A stretch of DNA of 64,000 bases, taken from positions 16,662,669 to 16,726,668 of the forward strand of contig JAQNBH010000015.1 in the NCBI GenBank assembly GCA_028752905.1, given 5' to 3'. The notes under the pieces are model-generated. The model did no database searches, had not been told where the DNA came from, and saw only the letters and a list, made by a program, of their open reading frames with translations. The stretch is from Cladorhizidae sp. MBARI D1340-BT2 (taxonomy: Eukaryota; Porifera; Demospongiae; Poecilosclerida; Cladorhizidae). This document shows positions 22,640-34,861 of this stretch, piece after piece. Position 1 is the stretch's first letter, and each line of letters begins with the position of its first letter. The translations under genes were made by a program, and so were the position numbers.

Positions 22640-23340
22640 CTTGCTAGATGTGCAAAATTATGACCTCTCAAGCTTATACTATTAAAGATACAAGGATTGG
22701 TAATATTATTTTACACACACACACACATACTCACACCACACACACACATATACTCACACACACACATACTCTCTCTCTCACACACACACACATACACACA
22801 CAGACATTTCTCCTCTTCAGGCAGTGGATGCAGTCATCATTTCCAGAATAATTAAGCCAAACTGAGCATTCAAGGTGAACTACTTGTAAGTATAGTGTGC
22901 ACAGAGGCCTGCTTGTTAGGTTACCAGTGAAATGAAAATCTTACTACAATATAAACATAGATATTTCTGTATTTCAGATAAGAATTTTCAGAGTTTGGTA
23001 CAAAGCATATTTATATGTTTGGTTTCTACCACTCAATATCAACCGTGTTAGCTAGCTTCTTTATAATTCAGTTTTCTGCATAAGCAATGGAATTCTCACT
23101 TTCAGTGCAGACAGATCGTCCTCCAGCTAATTCTCGTATTGCCGAAGCTTCCTGTTCCAATTTTTTTACAGGTGAACCTACAGTGAGTACGAAGCATACA
23201 TATACCATGCACGGCAATAACAAGTTTTCCATCTGGCTCCACTGTAAGGGTTGGCTTCACTCGCCTATTAGCAAAGCATTGTTTGGCAAGTGAAAGTGTG
23301 ATGGAGAGATGGACAATTACTTTTAGCATGACTACCAATA
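22640..23340. repeat. Duplication D3, copy 1, with CA/CT microsatellite
   Basis: A CA-rich array (about 22711-22805) leads into blocks that reappear at about 49670-50310: 'acttctcctcttcag'-like, 'caaactgagca', 'gtgaaatgaaaat', 'atatttctgt', 'gttagct..cttctt', 'cagtt.cgttttctgca' and 'caagttttc'. The minus frame at 23338-23102 (VKPTLTVEPDGKLVIAVHG) is intact in this copy but not recognisably preserved in the other. Confidence 0.65.
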
Positions 23341-23379
23341 CTTAATTCTTAGCATTGTTGGCCTAATTCAGAGCATTGC

Positions 23380-24080
23380 TCTAGGTATTCTACTAGCCAA
23401 GTAGAGTTGCAGGCCTAACACTATACACTGATCTGTAAATTATTGATGTCATAAGATTCTATCGCTAGGATTGTTATATGTAGAGTAGCTAAGAGATATT
23501 CCTTACAGATTCCAATCTGGTGCAAGGCTGTGACGAGAATCCACTCAATATTGAGTGTGATGATCATTTCTGTTTTTTCCAATTTAGCAAACTTGTTCAT
23601 AGCTAAAGTGTCAGAATGAAGCTTCACGTCCATTCTTTTAAACATGGAGTGTGGAAGCTTTACCTAAGCCCAAGGAAGCTTCTCCATGATGGGCTGCTAT
23701 GCTTCTCCCATGCCTTTTTCTATCACTTGCTTCCAATCTCAGTTCTCCTTGTACTGCTGTTTCAGAAGCACAATTTGACTTTTCTCTCTCAGGTCTATTT
23801 CTTTATACATTCTGGAAAATAAACATCTAGCTTAACTGCTGAAAAAATATCTGTGCACATAGCTAAAGTTTCAGTATGCACATGCACTCAACAATCTGCA
23901 TGACAACTATTTCTAAATTAATCACACCTTCATATCTAGACAACATTAAATCTGTGGCTTCATGGAGTACTGTAGCCGCCAGCACTGTAGTTTTTCATCA
24001 ATAGAATTCCTTCTTTGGTCCTAGCCCATAACAGTGAAGCTGCTTATACAGCTTTGGTTTGTAGCTATAGCTTTCTCTTG
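23380..24080. repeat. Segmental duplication D2, copy 2
   Basis: Same orientation as 21590-22260, about 1.8 kb downstream. The copies are clearly alignable by eye over about 0.7 kb but diverged. Confidence 0.8.
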
Positions 24081-24412
24081 CCAGTGTGTTATACTAACTT
24101 TATTTCAAAGTGACTAAAGCAATAATGATATATCATACGCTAGGACAACAAGGTTCCAATGTCAACAAATATGGTAATGGTCTTTGCAAGGATCAAACAT
24201 CAGCAACAATGACAAAAACAGAGTTAAGAAGCCATCATTCTGCATTCCACAGCATGTCACTTCGGGCCAGAAAGATGGTGCCGAGATTGCCATTCGACCA
24301 GCTTTACCCAATAGTTCACTTGCAACTGATTATTCATGGCTGGAAAGTGGGATCAAAGGGCCTTCTGAGCACCAGGACAAGAGTGACTGAATGAACTGAT
24401 CTTAATCGCTAA

Positions 24413-25720
24413 CATGGCAGAAAACCTTCCTATTTCCAAGTTGAAAAAAGCTTGTTGTAACTTGCCATCTCCATCTTCCGACTGTGAGCCTAAGGAATTT
24501 GGTGAATTGTAGGATATTGTAAGTTTAATGAGGTCCCAATATTATCACAATATCTGGATGTGCTGCAGTGACAAGTATTTCAGGAGGAAATGTAGATCGT
24601 GGATTACCAGAAGCCCTAAAACCAGCAAAATCAGTGAAGATCTTATTTTCTGATGAGAGAAGTGGTTTAATGTTAGACATTAGCTTCAGGAGGATAAGTG
24701 AAGTGAAGATCTTGGGGCAACCATTTAAGATGTGCAAGGTTGTGGGAGAGGATGAATTATAAAGCTTGTAACTAGCATCAACCCATTACTGCCAGCATTT
24801 CAGGTTTAGCAGAGTGTCTGAGGTGACTTGTAACAGGAAGGACAGCTAACCAGCAGGTTGTTGTCTTTCTTAGTGCACAAACATCAGTAAACTTGCACTG
24901 TACCGAGAGCCACTGAAGCTTTTAAAACCATTTGCATTATTTCTCTTGGATAGCTCTGCTTTGATAGCCCTGGGAAGGTTCTTATGAATTTTCCCTTCAA
25001 AATATCTGAGATTACATCACCAATGTCCCCGTGAGCAAATTAGAATAAAGGTGAGAAGACCCTGGAGGCTATTTCCTCGATCATTGGATTCTTTGAAATG
25101 GTGTTAGCTGACAGATATGTTAGCTTTGCTTTGGTTGAAAAGTCTGAGAGAAAGGGGATGTTAATTAAGGACTTAAGGATGGCACAGAGCTACAGAAGTT
25201 GAACATGTGAAGCCAAGTCAAGATTTGATCAATTTTGTAACAAGTGCGTTTGGATTTCTTTATTGCACCAGCAAATGAGCCCTCAACAGCTAATGTATAC
25301 TGCATACATGGAACCAAATATTGTTTGTATATCCAAACTACTTTGTATCCCCCACATATTGGGGAAACATCTAGTCATTGAAGAGTATGAAAAATGCTCT
25401 AGAAAGGCCTTACTTCCAAATTTCTTGGATATCTGCTGACCTCAAGCAATTGATGATTCAAGGAATGATGTGGAATTATCAGTGTTGTTTTTGGTTTCAG
25501 CATCACCGATATAGACGGAGATCCTATCCTTTACAGTCTTGCTATCAAAACCAGCGAAAAACTCTTATCTGGGTGAATACAGAGACCAACATCCTTGCAG
25601 TGGTTCTCAATGGAGGAAAGAATATTCTGATGTTTGGAGAGACTCGAGATCATATTGGTATCATCAGCTAATTCATTTACCTTGTGCTGCTGCTAAATCT
25701 TGTTTCCACAGTGGGGAAAG
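24413..25720 (-). mobile_element. Decayed non-LTR retrotransposon, RT core to C-terminal domain
   Basis: On the minus strand the catalytic box reads ELADDTNMISSLSKHQNIL (about 25670-25610) with VGLCIHPDKSFSLVFD after it. Further down are YKQYLVPCMQYTLAVEG (about 25310), TKAKLTYLSANTISKNPMI (about 25100), and a C-terminal block FAGFRASGNPRSTFPPEIL, VTAAHPDIVI, LTISYNSPNSLGS and LEIGRFS (about 24640-24430). This matches the C-terminal module of LINE polyproteins common in cnidarians and sponges (LPGFRA..NPP.T.P..I...RPDIVI and ELT.P.NS). Stops and shifts are frequent and the 5' part is missing. Confidence 0.7.
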
Positions 25721-25988
25721 AGGAGATGGTAGTTTCAGGTATTAGATATATACCACGTGCCATTACCCTTTGCAGAAGCCTATTTAATGCAAGACAGCCT
25801 AACAGACTTGTAAAGCCTCTGAATAATACTGCAGGGTGGCCTGTCCAGTCTCATTCACTGACAATACTTTGGCCAAGTACCTGCAAGGCTTCTCAACACT
25901 CCAAAGTGCGTAGATGAAACTACCCAGTGCAAGAGGAGCAAATCTGGATTATGGGGTTTAATACTAGCAGAAATAATAAAGTGGGTAG
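25721..25988. other. No gene recognised
   Basis: Probably further decayed LINE sequence. No motif could be read with confidence. Confidence 0.35.
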
Positions 25989-26830
25989 CAGGGGCAGATC
26001 TAGAGTATCAGTAAGGGAGGGGTTTATTCTTGGACATGAGTTTGCAATTGAGGGTACTCATCAAAATGTAACATGGCATCCATACATGTTACTATATTAC
26101 TATATATTGAGAGAAATAGTTCTAGACATTCATGTCTTTCTGTCCACCTAGTTTTACATAGACCCTTCAGTTTATGCACTCTATTTTCTGCAGCAAAAGT
26201 GTACAAAAGTAACCCAAGAATCAGATTAAAATAGTCATTTATGACATCAATTGTATTTCGAATATCAGGCACAGAGCATGATTTTGCTACAGCCAAATTT
26301 AAAACATGTGAGTGACAATGAGTGTACAAAGCAAGTGCATTCTTCGATAAAAGCCTGAGTCCCTTTTCTTGTGCCCTCTATTGCTGAAGCTCCATCATAT
26401 CACTGTCCTCTCATATCGTCAACTTCAATACGAGAAGATCAATAATGCCAGCAGCAATGTTTTCTCCAGTGGCCCTTTCGAGGTGGAGAAAGTCCAAAAA
26501 TATTTCTTGGATATGCGGCTGAGCTTGACCAAGATCAACAAATCGGATACATAAAGACAAAATTCCCTGATTTGCATGCTTGTGTCTGTGACCTCGTCAG
26601 CCATAATGTATTGAGGTTTTTAATGGACTTAAAAGCTTTTCACGCAATAAATCTGCCATAATACTTATAATTTCATTTTGTATTACTCTAGATGTGTATT
26701 GCTGGTTCTTCTCTCCTAGTTGAAGATGATCCCGTATTATTGGATCGTACTTGGCAACATATTCGAGCAAAGCTAAAAGTTACCTCTCTTTCCAGAAAGA
26801 TTTGATGTCATGCTCTCTATGGCCCTGCAT
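25989..26830 (-). mobile_element. hAT transposon remnant (DUF4371/ZMYM1-like) with terminal motif
   Basis: Minus-strand protein pieces are ALLEYVAKYDPIIRDHL and YTSRVIQNEIISIMADLLRE (about 26770-26660), IRFVDLGQAQPHIQEIFLDF (about 26530), ALYTHCHSHVLNLAVAKSCS (about 26330-26270) and RVHKLKGLCKTRWTERHE (about 26170). HCxSHxLNL and KTRWxERHE are diagnostic for this hAT group. The catalytic DEVTD-like site near 26610 is followed by a frame break, and another break lies near 26400. The dimerisation domain is missing. A CAGGGGCAGATCTAGAG sequence at 25989 resembles the conserved end of this class, marking the 3' terminus of an internally deleted copy. Confidence 0.8.
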
Positions 26831-26850
26831 AAGAAGCCCCTGCATGCTGC

Positions 26851-27375
26851 AGGTTATGAGGTTGGGATATGTGAGGGACTACTGTATTAAGGTACATAAT
26901 GTGGCTATAGGTTATGAGGTTGGGATATGTGAGGGTCCACTGTACTAAGGTGCATAATGTGTGCTATAGGTTATGAGGTTGGGAATTGCGAGGGTCTGGT
27001 ACACATAATGTGGTTATAGGTTATGAGGTTGGGATATGTGAGGGTCTACTGTACTAAGGTACATAATGTGGCTATAGGTTATGAGGTTGGGATATGCGAG
27101 GGTCTACTGTACTAAGATACATAATGTGGCTATAGGTTATGAGGTTGGGATATGTGAGGATCTACTGTACTAAGGTACATAATGAGGTTATAGGTTATGA
27201 GGTTGGGATATGCGAGGCTTTACTGTACTAAGATGCATATTGTGGCTATAGGTTATGAGGTTGGGATATGCGAGGGTCTAGTGTACTAAGGTGCATAATG
27301 TGGCTATAGGTTATGAGGTTGGGATATGCGAGGGTCTACTGTACTAAGGTACATAATGTGGCTATAGGTTATGAC
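26851..27375 (+). repeat. 58-bp tandem array, about ten copies
   Basis: Each unit opens with AGGTTATGAGGTTGGGATAT. Unit starts fall at 26851, 26909, 26968, 27018, 27076, 27134, 27192, 27250, 27308 and 27366, so the period is 58 except for one 59 and one 50. The shortened unit lacks part of its tail. Not a multiple of three, with no coding implied. Confidence 0.95.
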
Positions 27376-28200
27376 AAAGATAGGGTATAGAAACCACCAT
27401 ATTGGGGTATAAGATACCAGTCATATCTTGACTCACCTCCTCTTTGTGGCATACAGAACCATCACAGCAAGTTTGATCTATTCCATCATATTGTAGACCT
27501 GCTAGTAACTGTAAGGAATAGAGAGCCTCAGAGTCACTTATATTAATAAGTATTTAACATGAAAATACAGAGACAAGGTTATAAAAACACATTTCTATGT
27601 TACGTTTCCATCCCTTCCCTCACAATTAATATCATATTTCCTTGAATGGTTATGCAGGTTCAAATAGTTTCAGGCATCCTAATGGAATGAACACTACACT
27701 AAGCAAGTGAATGCTATTCAAGTGCGTACACTACTAATCACAAACCAGACTGGCTCTTCTGTGCGGTCATTGATGAGCTCGAGCCACAAACAAATTGAAT
27801 CTAGTGAGAGGAAATGGTAGGAGCTGGGCCGAACAAAGTTGGGAACAAAGTTTGCTAGTCCTCAAGTCCTCAGTCATCAACTAGTATATTTTCACTAGTT
27901 TACAGTTCTTCATCATCATCATTAAGTTCCGCAGAAGGGTCGCTAGAATCCTGACATTCTCGACTTTCCAGCTTGGAATTGAATTAGTGATGTGCCTTCA
28001 CCTATGACCTCTCTCTGCTTTAGACAGTGAATTTCTCCCTGTTCACTGCCATCTGCATGATGTTCTCAACTATCATCTAGGAATCAAAATTTACCTGCAC
28101 CAACACAAGATGTACGCATATTGCAAATACCATTCAAGGAAATATGGTAGTAAATTAATGAAGCAAACTTAGCATAACAGCATATCTCAGAGTAGCTCAC
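27376..28200. other. No gene recognised
   Basis: AT-rich non-coding stretch between the 58-bp array and the Ig-like pseudo-exon. The part next to the pseudo-exon resembles the intron following the related exon at 61.8 kb. Confidence 0.4.
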
Positions 28201-28507
28201 CATCACTAACAACACGTATGGTTGCTTCTGAAGCAGTTAGTGCAGTACAACGCAAGACCTTCCTATCTGAGGCTTGAGTGGCAGTGAAGCTAATGTTGGA
28301 TGAGGTTAGAGTGCTGCTCTGGATTATCAGAGTCACTGAGAATTCAATTCCATCCACTATATGTGTGGTAGTAGCACCTATAGTGTCCCGGTTACTCAAT
28401 GCTACCACACGCCCACCATCATATTCCCACACTGTCACCTCTGCTGCAACTGGCAGTGGCTGTGTCCTCAGAACACACTTCATCAGGAAATGTAAACATA
28501 TTGGCAG
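28201..28507 (-). pseudogene. Frameshifted Ig-like domain exon, copy of the exon at 61822
   Basis: The minus strand has an acceptor (attattgcag) before CTGCCAATATG and a donor (GATG/gtgagc), the same borders as the exon at 61822-62136. It encodes FTFPDEVCSEDTATASC, then in another frame VWEYDGGRVVALSNRDTIG, FSVTLIIQSSTL and DRKVLRCTA. The exon is 307 nt against 315 in its relative. The 8-nt shortfall falls between the ASC cysteine and the VWEY tryptophan and throws the frame, so splicing would not give an Ig fold. Flanking intron sequence also resembles the other copy, indicating genomic duplication, in inverted orientation, rather than retroposition. Confidence 0.85.
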
Positions 28508-28598
28508 CTGCAATAATTACACACAGAATGTTATCATAAAGCATTTCATGAACACATTAACAAAATAATTTTTTTTAAATTTTTTCTATTTTTTAGGA

Positions 28599-28647
28599 TC
28601 AACATGTTTTAGCAAGAGTCACTTCATCCCTTGAGGGCTCATCAGGT
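28599..28647 (+). other. Possible small host exon
   Basis: A pyrimidine-rich acceptor (tttttctattttttag) precedes GATCAACATG and a GT donor (TCATCAG/gtaagc) follows. The 49-nt exon would read DQHVLARVTSSLEGSS. No homology is recognised and no partner exon with a matching phase was established. Confidence 0.25.
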
Positions 28648-29058
28648 AAGCAGGTGCACTGTTGTTGTTGGCTTGTCTAGCATCATTAAGAGTAACCATA
28701 GGGACTTGGAGTGTGTTTATTTTTTTATTTCTCTAGCATGCTAGCTTTTTAGCCAAAGACCAAAGCAATATTTAGCTAGCTAACACCTTCGAGTAAGCTC
28801 TAGTTCAGCTGGCAATGGAGTTTGTGTCAGAGCTAAATCATTTGCTGCAGCTAGGTACTTGCATAGCTATCTAGGGTACATGTAACTCAGTTTTTATTTT
28901 TGTTATTTTGGTCCTGCTGTAATGCAGCAACTGCAGTGTATTTCTAACATGGTGGCATAAGATACAGACTCACTAGCAAATAGTCTGAGTTAGAAATCAT
29001 CACGTTCCCAAGTTGCATTTTATGAGTGGGTATATTCAGTACCATCAGAAACATGTAA

Positions 29059-29233
29059 AACATGTGCAGATATATACATCCTTTACAAGATGCCCAACAA
29101 CAGGAAATTGAAATTACTCCTCATATATTTGTGCAAAGTTTGTGGTTACCTACAGATTTTGAGATGATTACCACGGAGCATGCTGGGGAGAGTGGAGTGC
29201 AGTTTTCTGTTGGTGCAGAGCTGGAGGCTCCTG
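29059..29233 (+). other. Possible host exon
   Basis: An open frame (RYIHPLQDAQQQEIEITPHI and FVQSLWLPTDFEMITTEHA, to EAPG) ends at a good donor (CTCCTG/gtgagc). A TAA lies just upstream at 29056-29058, so an acceptor such as gtgcag at 29064-29069 would be needed. Ordinary composition, no recognised domain. Confidence 0.25.
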
Positions 29234-29954
29234 GTGAGCATGCAAGTGACTGCCAACAGAGAATCACATAGTGCACATGGTCTGATGGAGACTTGGCAAG
29301 GTCAGACAGAGGGCACTTGGTTTTTAGAGATTACTCTTCCAGATAATGTCGGTATATGAAGAGCATGTTATAGTTATCAGCACTAATGATTGTGTAAGTT
29401 CCCAAATACTACATCACCACATTCATAATAATGCACAAGTAGTACAAGCCAAAAAAAAACATGGTGCTTGTGTTGCGTACGTTAATAAATGCATGCAGCA
29501 AACACAAAAACACGTGCAGGCCGTAAATCCTAAACTATTGGTCAGCGAACATTAATGAACTGTCTGCATAGTGGTGGTGCAGCGCATGTGCCAGCAATAA
29601 AAGTGACAGTGCACTAGTAAGCCTCAGTAAAGTAGTTGAGCATTTTTCAAGTCTTCTCTTTGTTCCAGAACCTTCATTCTTCCTACCTGAAGTAGTGGAG
29701 TCTAGTTTAATAAGCCTCCTGTTCTGTGCTCCAACTGAGCGTCGATCCTATCAAGAATCAGCAGTACAGTCGACCATCCATCTCCTACCTGAAGCACTTT
29801 CATTATATAGTGGGGCATAGGTCTCAGTACCTCTTGCTTGCTATATTCCTGATGAAGGCTAGAGCATCTAATCAAAATGTTGAAATTCAAGGAGTAGGTC
29901 ATGGTATCTTCATTATGTTAACTGAGAGTTTATTTAGACATATTATGTTGCAGG

Positions 29955-30052
29955 GCCCACTTAATCCACAATCAACAAGTATTCAAGATGATCTAGCACC
30001 AAGGTGGGTGGAGCAATTGAAGCTCGAGGCACTGGGGCATTACCTGAGCTAA
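29955..30052 (+). other. Possible terminal host exon
   Basis: A ttatgttgcag acceptor is followed by GPLNPQSTSIQDDLAPRW, VEQLKLEALGHYLS and a TAA stop, then an AT-rich 3' region with AATACA and ATTAAA-type signals. Unrecognised. Gene membership with the exons upstream is speculative. Confidence 0.25.
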
Positions 30053-30104
30053 CCTATCCTCCAAGCACTTATTGATTGTTGTTTAAATTTTTTATTGTAA
30101 TACA

Positions 30105-30212
30105 TTTATAATACATGTATATATATAATTATGTATATATATTATTATAATACATGTATATAATATATATATTATTATAATACATGTATATAATATATAT
30201 ATTATTATTAAG
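30105..30212. repeat. AT-rich tandem repeat
   Basis: Three units of about 31 bp, containing TAATACATGTATATA and runs of TATTAT. Confidence 0.8.
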
Positions 30213-30728
30213 TGATGCTCTCTTTTATTTTGTTTGCTGCCTGGACACTGTTCAATTAAATTATAAAATGTTGTTTAAATTCAGTTCTTGTTGTGTTTAC
30301 AACAAAAAACATTCTCCCTCTGAATTGGGAAATTGTTAGGAACAGGTTTGTTGATGATCTTTATAATAAGAGCATCTCCTAAGCAACCAGCTTAGCCAGT
30401 AACATATTATTATAGTGCATGTACAGAGAATAGCATATCACACAATAAGTTAAGCTAACATAAACTATTATTCTTATTGCATTGTGAAAGTATAACTAAA
30501 ATACTGCCACATGATTGTTGTATTAAAGAGACATGCACGCACAGCTCTTCACATGATTCCTTGTGCTATATATAGGCTCAGCAGGTAATACAATTAGTAT
30601 ACAAGTTATAGGGGAATAATAATACTAGTATTGGCATATATGATTAAAGGTAAGGGATCATCTAACTAATTGTGATCTACATGGGCACAGTCCTGTTTGC
30701 TTTCTCTGTTGAGCAATCAGTCCAACAT

Positions 30729-30744
30729 ACTAGTAGTAGTAGTA

Positions 30745-30777
<33 letters not shown>

Positions 30778-30798
30778 ATTGTTGTTGTTGTTGTTGTT
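30729..30798. repeat. Compound trinucleotide microsatellite (AGT)n then (TTG)n
   Basis: About 15 AGT units with one interruption switch abruptly to six TTG units. It lies inside no credible coding frame. Confidence 0.9.
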
Positions 30799-33700
30799 TA
30801 AAAAACAAACATAATTCTTGTTTACACTTGTTTAGTTGTTGGTATTTTAGAGTTGCACTCTGAGGCAAGCAAACCTCAGCAATGCAATGAGCCACTCCTA
30901 TTAAACACCTCATCTAACTTATTATTATTGTAGTGCAGTACAGAAGTCGCACTACATACCATACCTTGTTGCTTTGTTGCTATACCATTTCCATTGCTAA
31001 TGTAGACACACATAATTATATGCTTGTAGAGTGGCCTGCTTTTGCTTGTTTTTGTTTGAAGATTATTCATCAGCAGATCAACTGACCACTCAGTTGACAT
31101 TCAGCTGCACAGCAGAGCAGAGCCCAAGTCCTGTGAAGGATGTCCCTTACCCAACTCTGATTATAAACACCATGAGAGCTAGACAGACTGCATCATCGAT
31201 AAATGGCAATCAAGTCATCATTGAGTCATGGATGTGCATTGGAATCTTCTGTTGATAAACTTTTATGAATGGACCTCTGGTATGCAAGTTATGTGTGGGT
31301 GAACACAGAGACAGGTACATATGATACATGCATAAATCCTTGAAGATCACTTCACACCTTCTATGGGTTTTTTGGTCTGTAGTTCACTATTTTAGTGAAG
31401 GGTTCAAGGTACACTGCAAGTCTTTTATGAAATAGTAACAGTCAAAATACCATTACGCAGCTAAGAATCGACCAATGGGAGTTTTAACTGAATATGACCT
31501 TTGGATATTGGGACATTTTTAAAAGTGGGTCAAACAAATATAGGTATAGTAATAGCATACTCTAGACTTAATACATACTTTAGACTATGACCTGGATACT
31601 ACCAACCCACTGCAGCTGATGCAGCTGATGCTCGCAACAAGGGAAGGGAAAACCAAGTCAAGGTTTGGTGTGGGGGAGGGGCATTCAACTTTTTTCAGCA
31701 TGTATTATTCACAAACATAATAATCTGGCCGAGTGAATTTCTTTGCAAGACTAGCCATAAGCACAGATGAATACACTCAACAGACTGTAGGCTGACATCC
31801 ATGGATTGTGCAATAAGTTTCTTATAACTATGGCAGTAATTGAGAGAGAAATCTATACTACACAAACATACGCCTCCAGAGCTCCGAGTTTCAGTAACAG
31901 ATCTCGAGGTTCTACAGTTTTCATGGAAAAACCTGTTTGATGATTAAATATTTATACCTCTCAACAAACTCTCCATCGACATAAATGACCTTCAGAATAA
32001 TAAACTTGAAATCTCTTGACATTTTGAATAGATGCTCTAGTCTTCATCGAGGTGCTAAGACTCGCATGAGCTTGTTTTGTTATATTCAGGTAACTAGCTA
32101 ATGGCATACAAATCGTTTATTATCTTTATTGTATTTTTGCCACATCTGGTTCACATGCTGGAAAACTGACTGACCAGAAGTAGCTCTTGTCCCTCAGACC
32201 CTCCTTGTTTACCATGTGCCTATAGAGGCAAGTAAGAGAGTATGATATTATACAAGGGCTTGATATAGAATGTCTATATGCACGTCAAGCAAGAGCACAA
32301 CTACAAGAAGCATAATACTACTACACTCCTTATAGCTGTCACTCCAGTGGAGCTGCATCGGTTCTGTCCAAGTGCTGGGGTGGAGAGCAAGTCATCATGA
32401 CAAATACATCAGCCTAAGCAATGATTTAGAAAGATATATCCCGCAGTGAAGAGGTAGTTTTAGCTGACATACGCGAGAGTTTAATATTGCAGAAGAAGTG
32501 GCGCTCATCTTGAAATCCCAGTTATATGCGAGTGAAGTATAAACTTGAAGAATATCTCGAGTGCATGTTCCCATGTAAAGATAAATACTTGAAGGATTTC
32601 AGATATGCTATTCTCCATGATACACTTCCCGATGGCTCCATCAGACATAGGGATGGCATAGAATATGCAAGTATAGAGTAGCTGCTGTTGAAATCTGGTA
32701 AAGCTCAGTCTTAGTGGAAAGTGGCGTATGAATAATAAGTGTGCTAGCAATGTCACAAAACACCACTAGCCTCTCACTCACTCTGAAGCCACTACTTTTC
32801 AAAACTTTGCTAGAACTTTCCAAAGCTGACTTGACTTGAAGGATCTTGAAGTATCTGGTGTAGTATTGCTACTTTCTTGAGAGAAGGGCTACTCTTGTGT
32901 ACGTCCTCCAGGTCAGCTGATAGAATAAGTAATTATATGTCCATACTTCAACTGACCAACTAGTAGTAAATGTTTTAGCAATTTCTGGAAAATATGTTCC
33001 ACATGCTACACAGACTAACACAAATAAGGTTCTCAATGTGTGTCCCTTTGTCCTCACAGTTCAGTGTCTTGGAATAGCTATGCATCTGTTGGACTAGTCA
33101 TTATCCCTGCACTCCATTTTTGCTTTTGCTAGCCAGGGCTGACAATCCACCCTGCATAGAGTGCTGTTGTTGTTTAGAACCAGAAGTGATAAGGTGGTTT
33201 GTATTTTACACTATATTCAATAACAATATCAACATTATTGTAGAGGTGACTATAATATGAGCACTTTGAACTACTATGAACTACTAATATACTACGAACT
33301 GCTAATAAGATGCACATTCAAAGCATATTTCATGCCGACTTAAATGTTTACCATGTAGTAGCGTGGGCAAGCCATTAGCATACCATTACTAGTAGTCTCT
33401 CCATAGTTCTACTGTATAGGGTAGTAGCTAACATAACACTCCATGATACACCTATCAAGTTGTCTTACGTCAAACACTGCAACATAATTACTACCAGCTG
33501 ATATTTCGTTCTTGGAAATCTACTTGTAAATTTACAACATATAACTACGTACCAGATACTGCTCCTAAGAGGGTGCACAGAATAGGAAAGCTATTCATCT
33601 GTACACACAAAAGAAGTGCCAAAACTAAGGGATGACAAGTTCAAAATTCACGAGCACTTTTGCGAGAACAGTGAGGTCATCACTGTCACGCGAAACCCAA

Positions 33701-34047
33701 TTTTTTTCCTTGCCGCATACGACCTTCCCCGTAGGATATACATAGTGGGTGGAGCTTACTAGCTTTCACATTTGTCTGCCACTAGTCTAATGTACACTTT
33801 TCCCAGAGACAAGCACACTCTTCCCCGTCCCCACCACAAGATGTGGTAAGGCTTGCCCCACAATAACTTATATTGTCTAGTCGAAGCAATTGGTGTTTGA
33901 AGTTAGCCACACTAAGGGAAATGAATGGAAGAGTTATTATATATATTGCTATGCCTGCCTGTATGTTGTTGGCCTCTCTATTCTCATTATTTTCCTCATT
34001 TATTGCTCTTCCAATGTTTGTACCTATTTTTCTGACTGACCGACACC

Positions 34048-34308
34048 TCATTACATTCATCATTACACTCATCATTACAGACATCATTACACACATCACT
34101 CATCATTACACTCATCATTACAGACATCATTACACACATCCATCATTACACACATCATTACAGACATCATTACACACATCCATCATTACACACATCATTA
34201 CACTCATCATTACACTCATCATTACACTCATCGTTACACTCATCATTACAGACATCATTACACACATCCATCATTACACACATCACTCATCATTACACTC
34301 ATCATTAC
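34048..34308 (+). repeat. ATCATTAC minisatellite, segment 1
   Basis: Twelve-base units ATCATTACACTC, ATCATTACAGAC and ATCATTACACAC, with some CATC slips, repeat for about 260 bp. The array is continuous in unit type with 37313-37450 and 43067-44025, and is interrupted by two retroelements. Confidence 0.95.
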
Positions 34309-34861
34309 CCTGCCCTCACCGGACGGCCCCCTCCAAATGACTTAGAGTGTGCTCTCTTTGCCCTACCTGCACGACTTGGAGGGCTAGGCATACGAATACC
34401 ATCCAAGAATGCCGACAGAGAACAGCTTGCATCCCAACTAGTGACCTCAATCCTGAAAGATCATATCCTAGACCAATGTAGAGAATACGGCAATGACATC
34501 ATCAAGGTTCAACTGAAAAACAAGGCCATCATCAGCAAGCAGAACAAAGAAAGGAGCAAAGAGGAAGCCGATCAACTCCAGATACAAATGCCAGCTTCAC
34601 TGCAGAAGGCCATGGAATTGGCTCAGGAAAAAGGTGCCTCCATCTGGCTCACTGCCTTACCCCTCCAGAGGGGTAGGAAGCATTTTGGGATTGGTCAGGC
34701 GAAAGTGTGTGTGGGGGAGGGGGATACACGTACCTTATTGAAAAGAAATATCTTGGTAATTGAAAATAATATATATATATACCTGGAATAAACCTAGTCT
34801 GAAATAAGTTCACAAGTTCCTGAACACTCGGAGTCTGTGCTCATTGTTGTTTCTCACAAAT

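Larger units (their letters stand above)
30060..34047. other. About 4 kb without a recognised gene; several microsatellites
   Basis: Contains an AT-rich array (30105-30212) and a trinucleotide array (30729-30798). Open frames at 31031-31255 (+) and 32641-32823 (-) have no recognised domain. The remainder is AT-rich with no repeats shared with the rest of the window that I could see. Confidence 0.4.
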
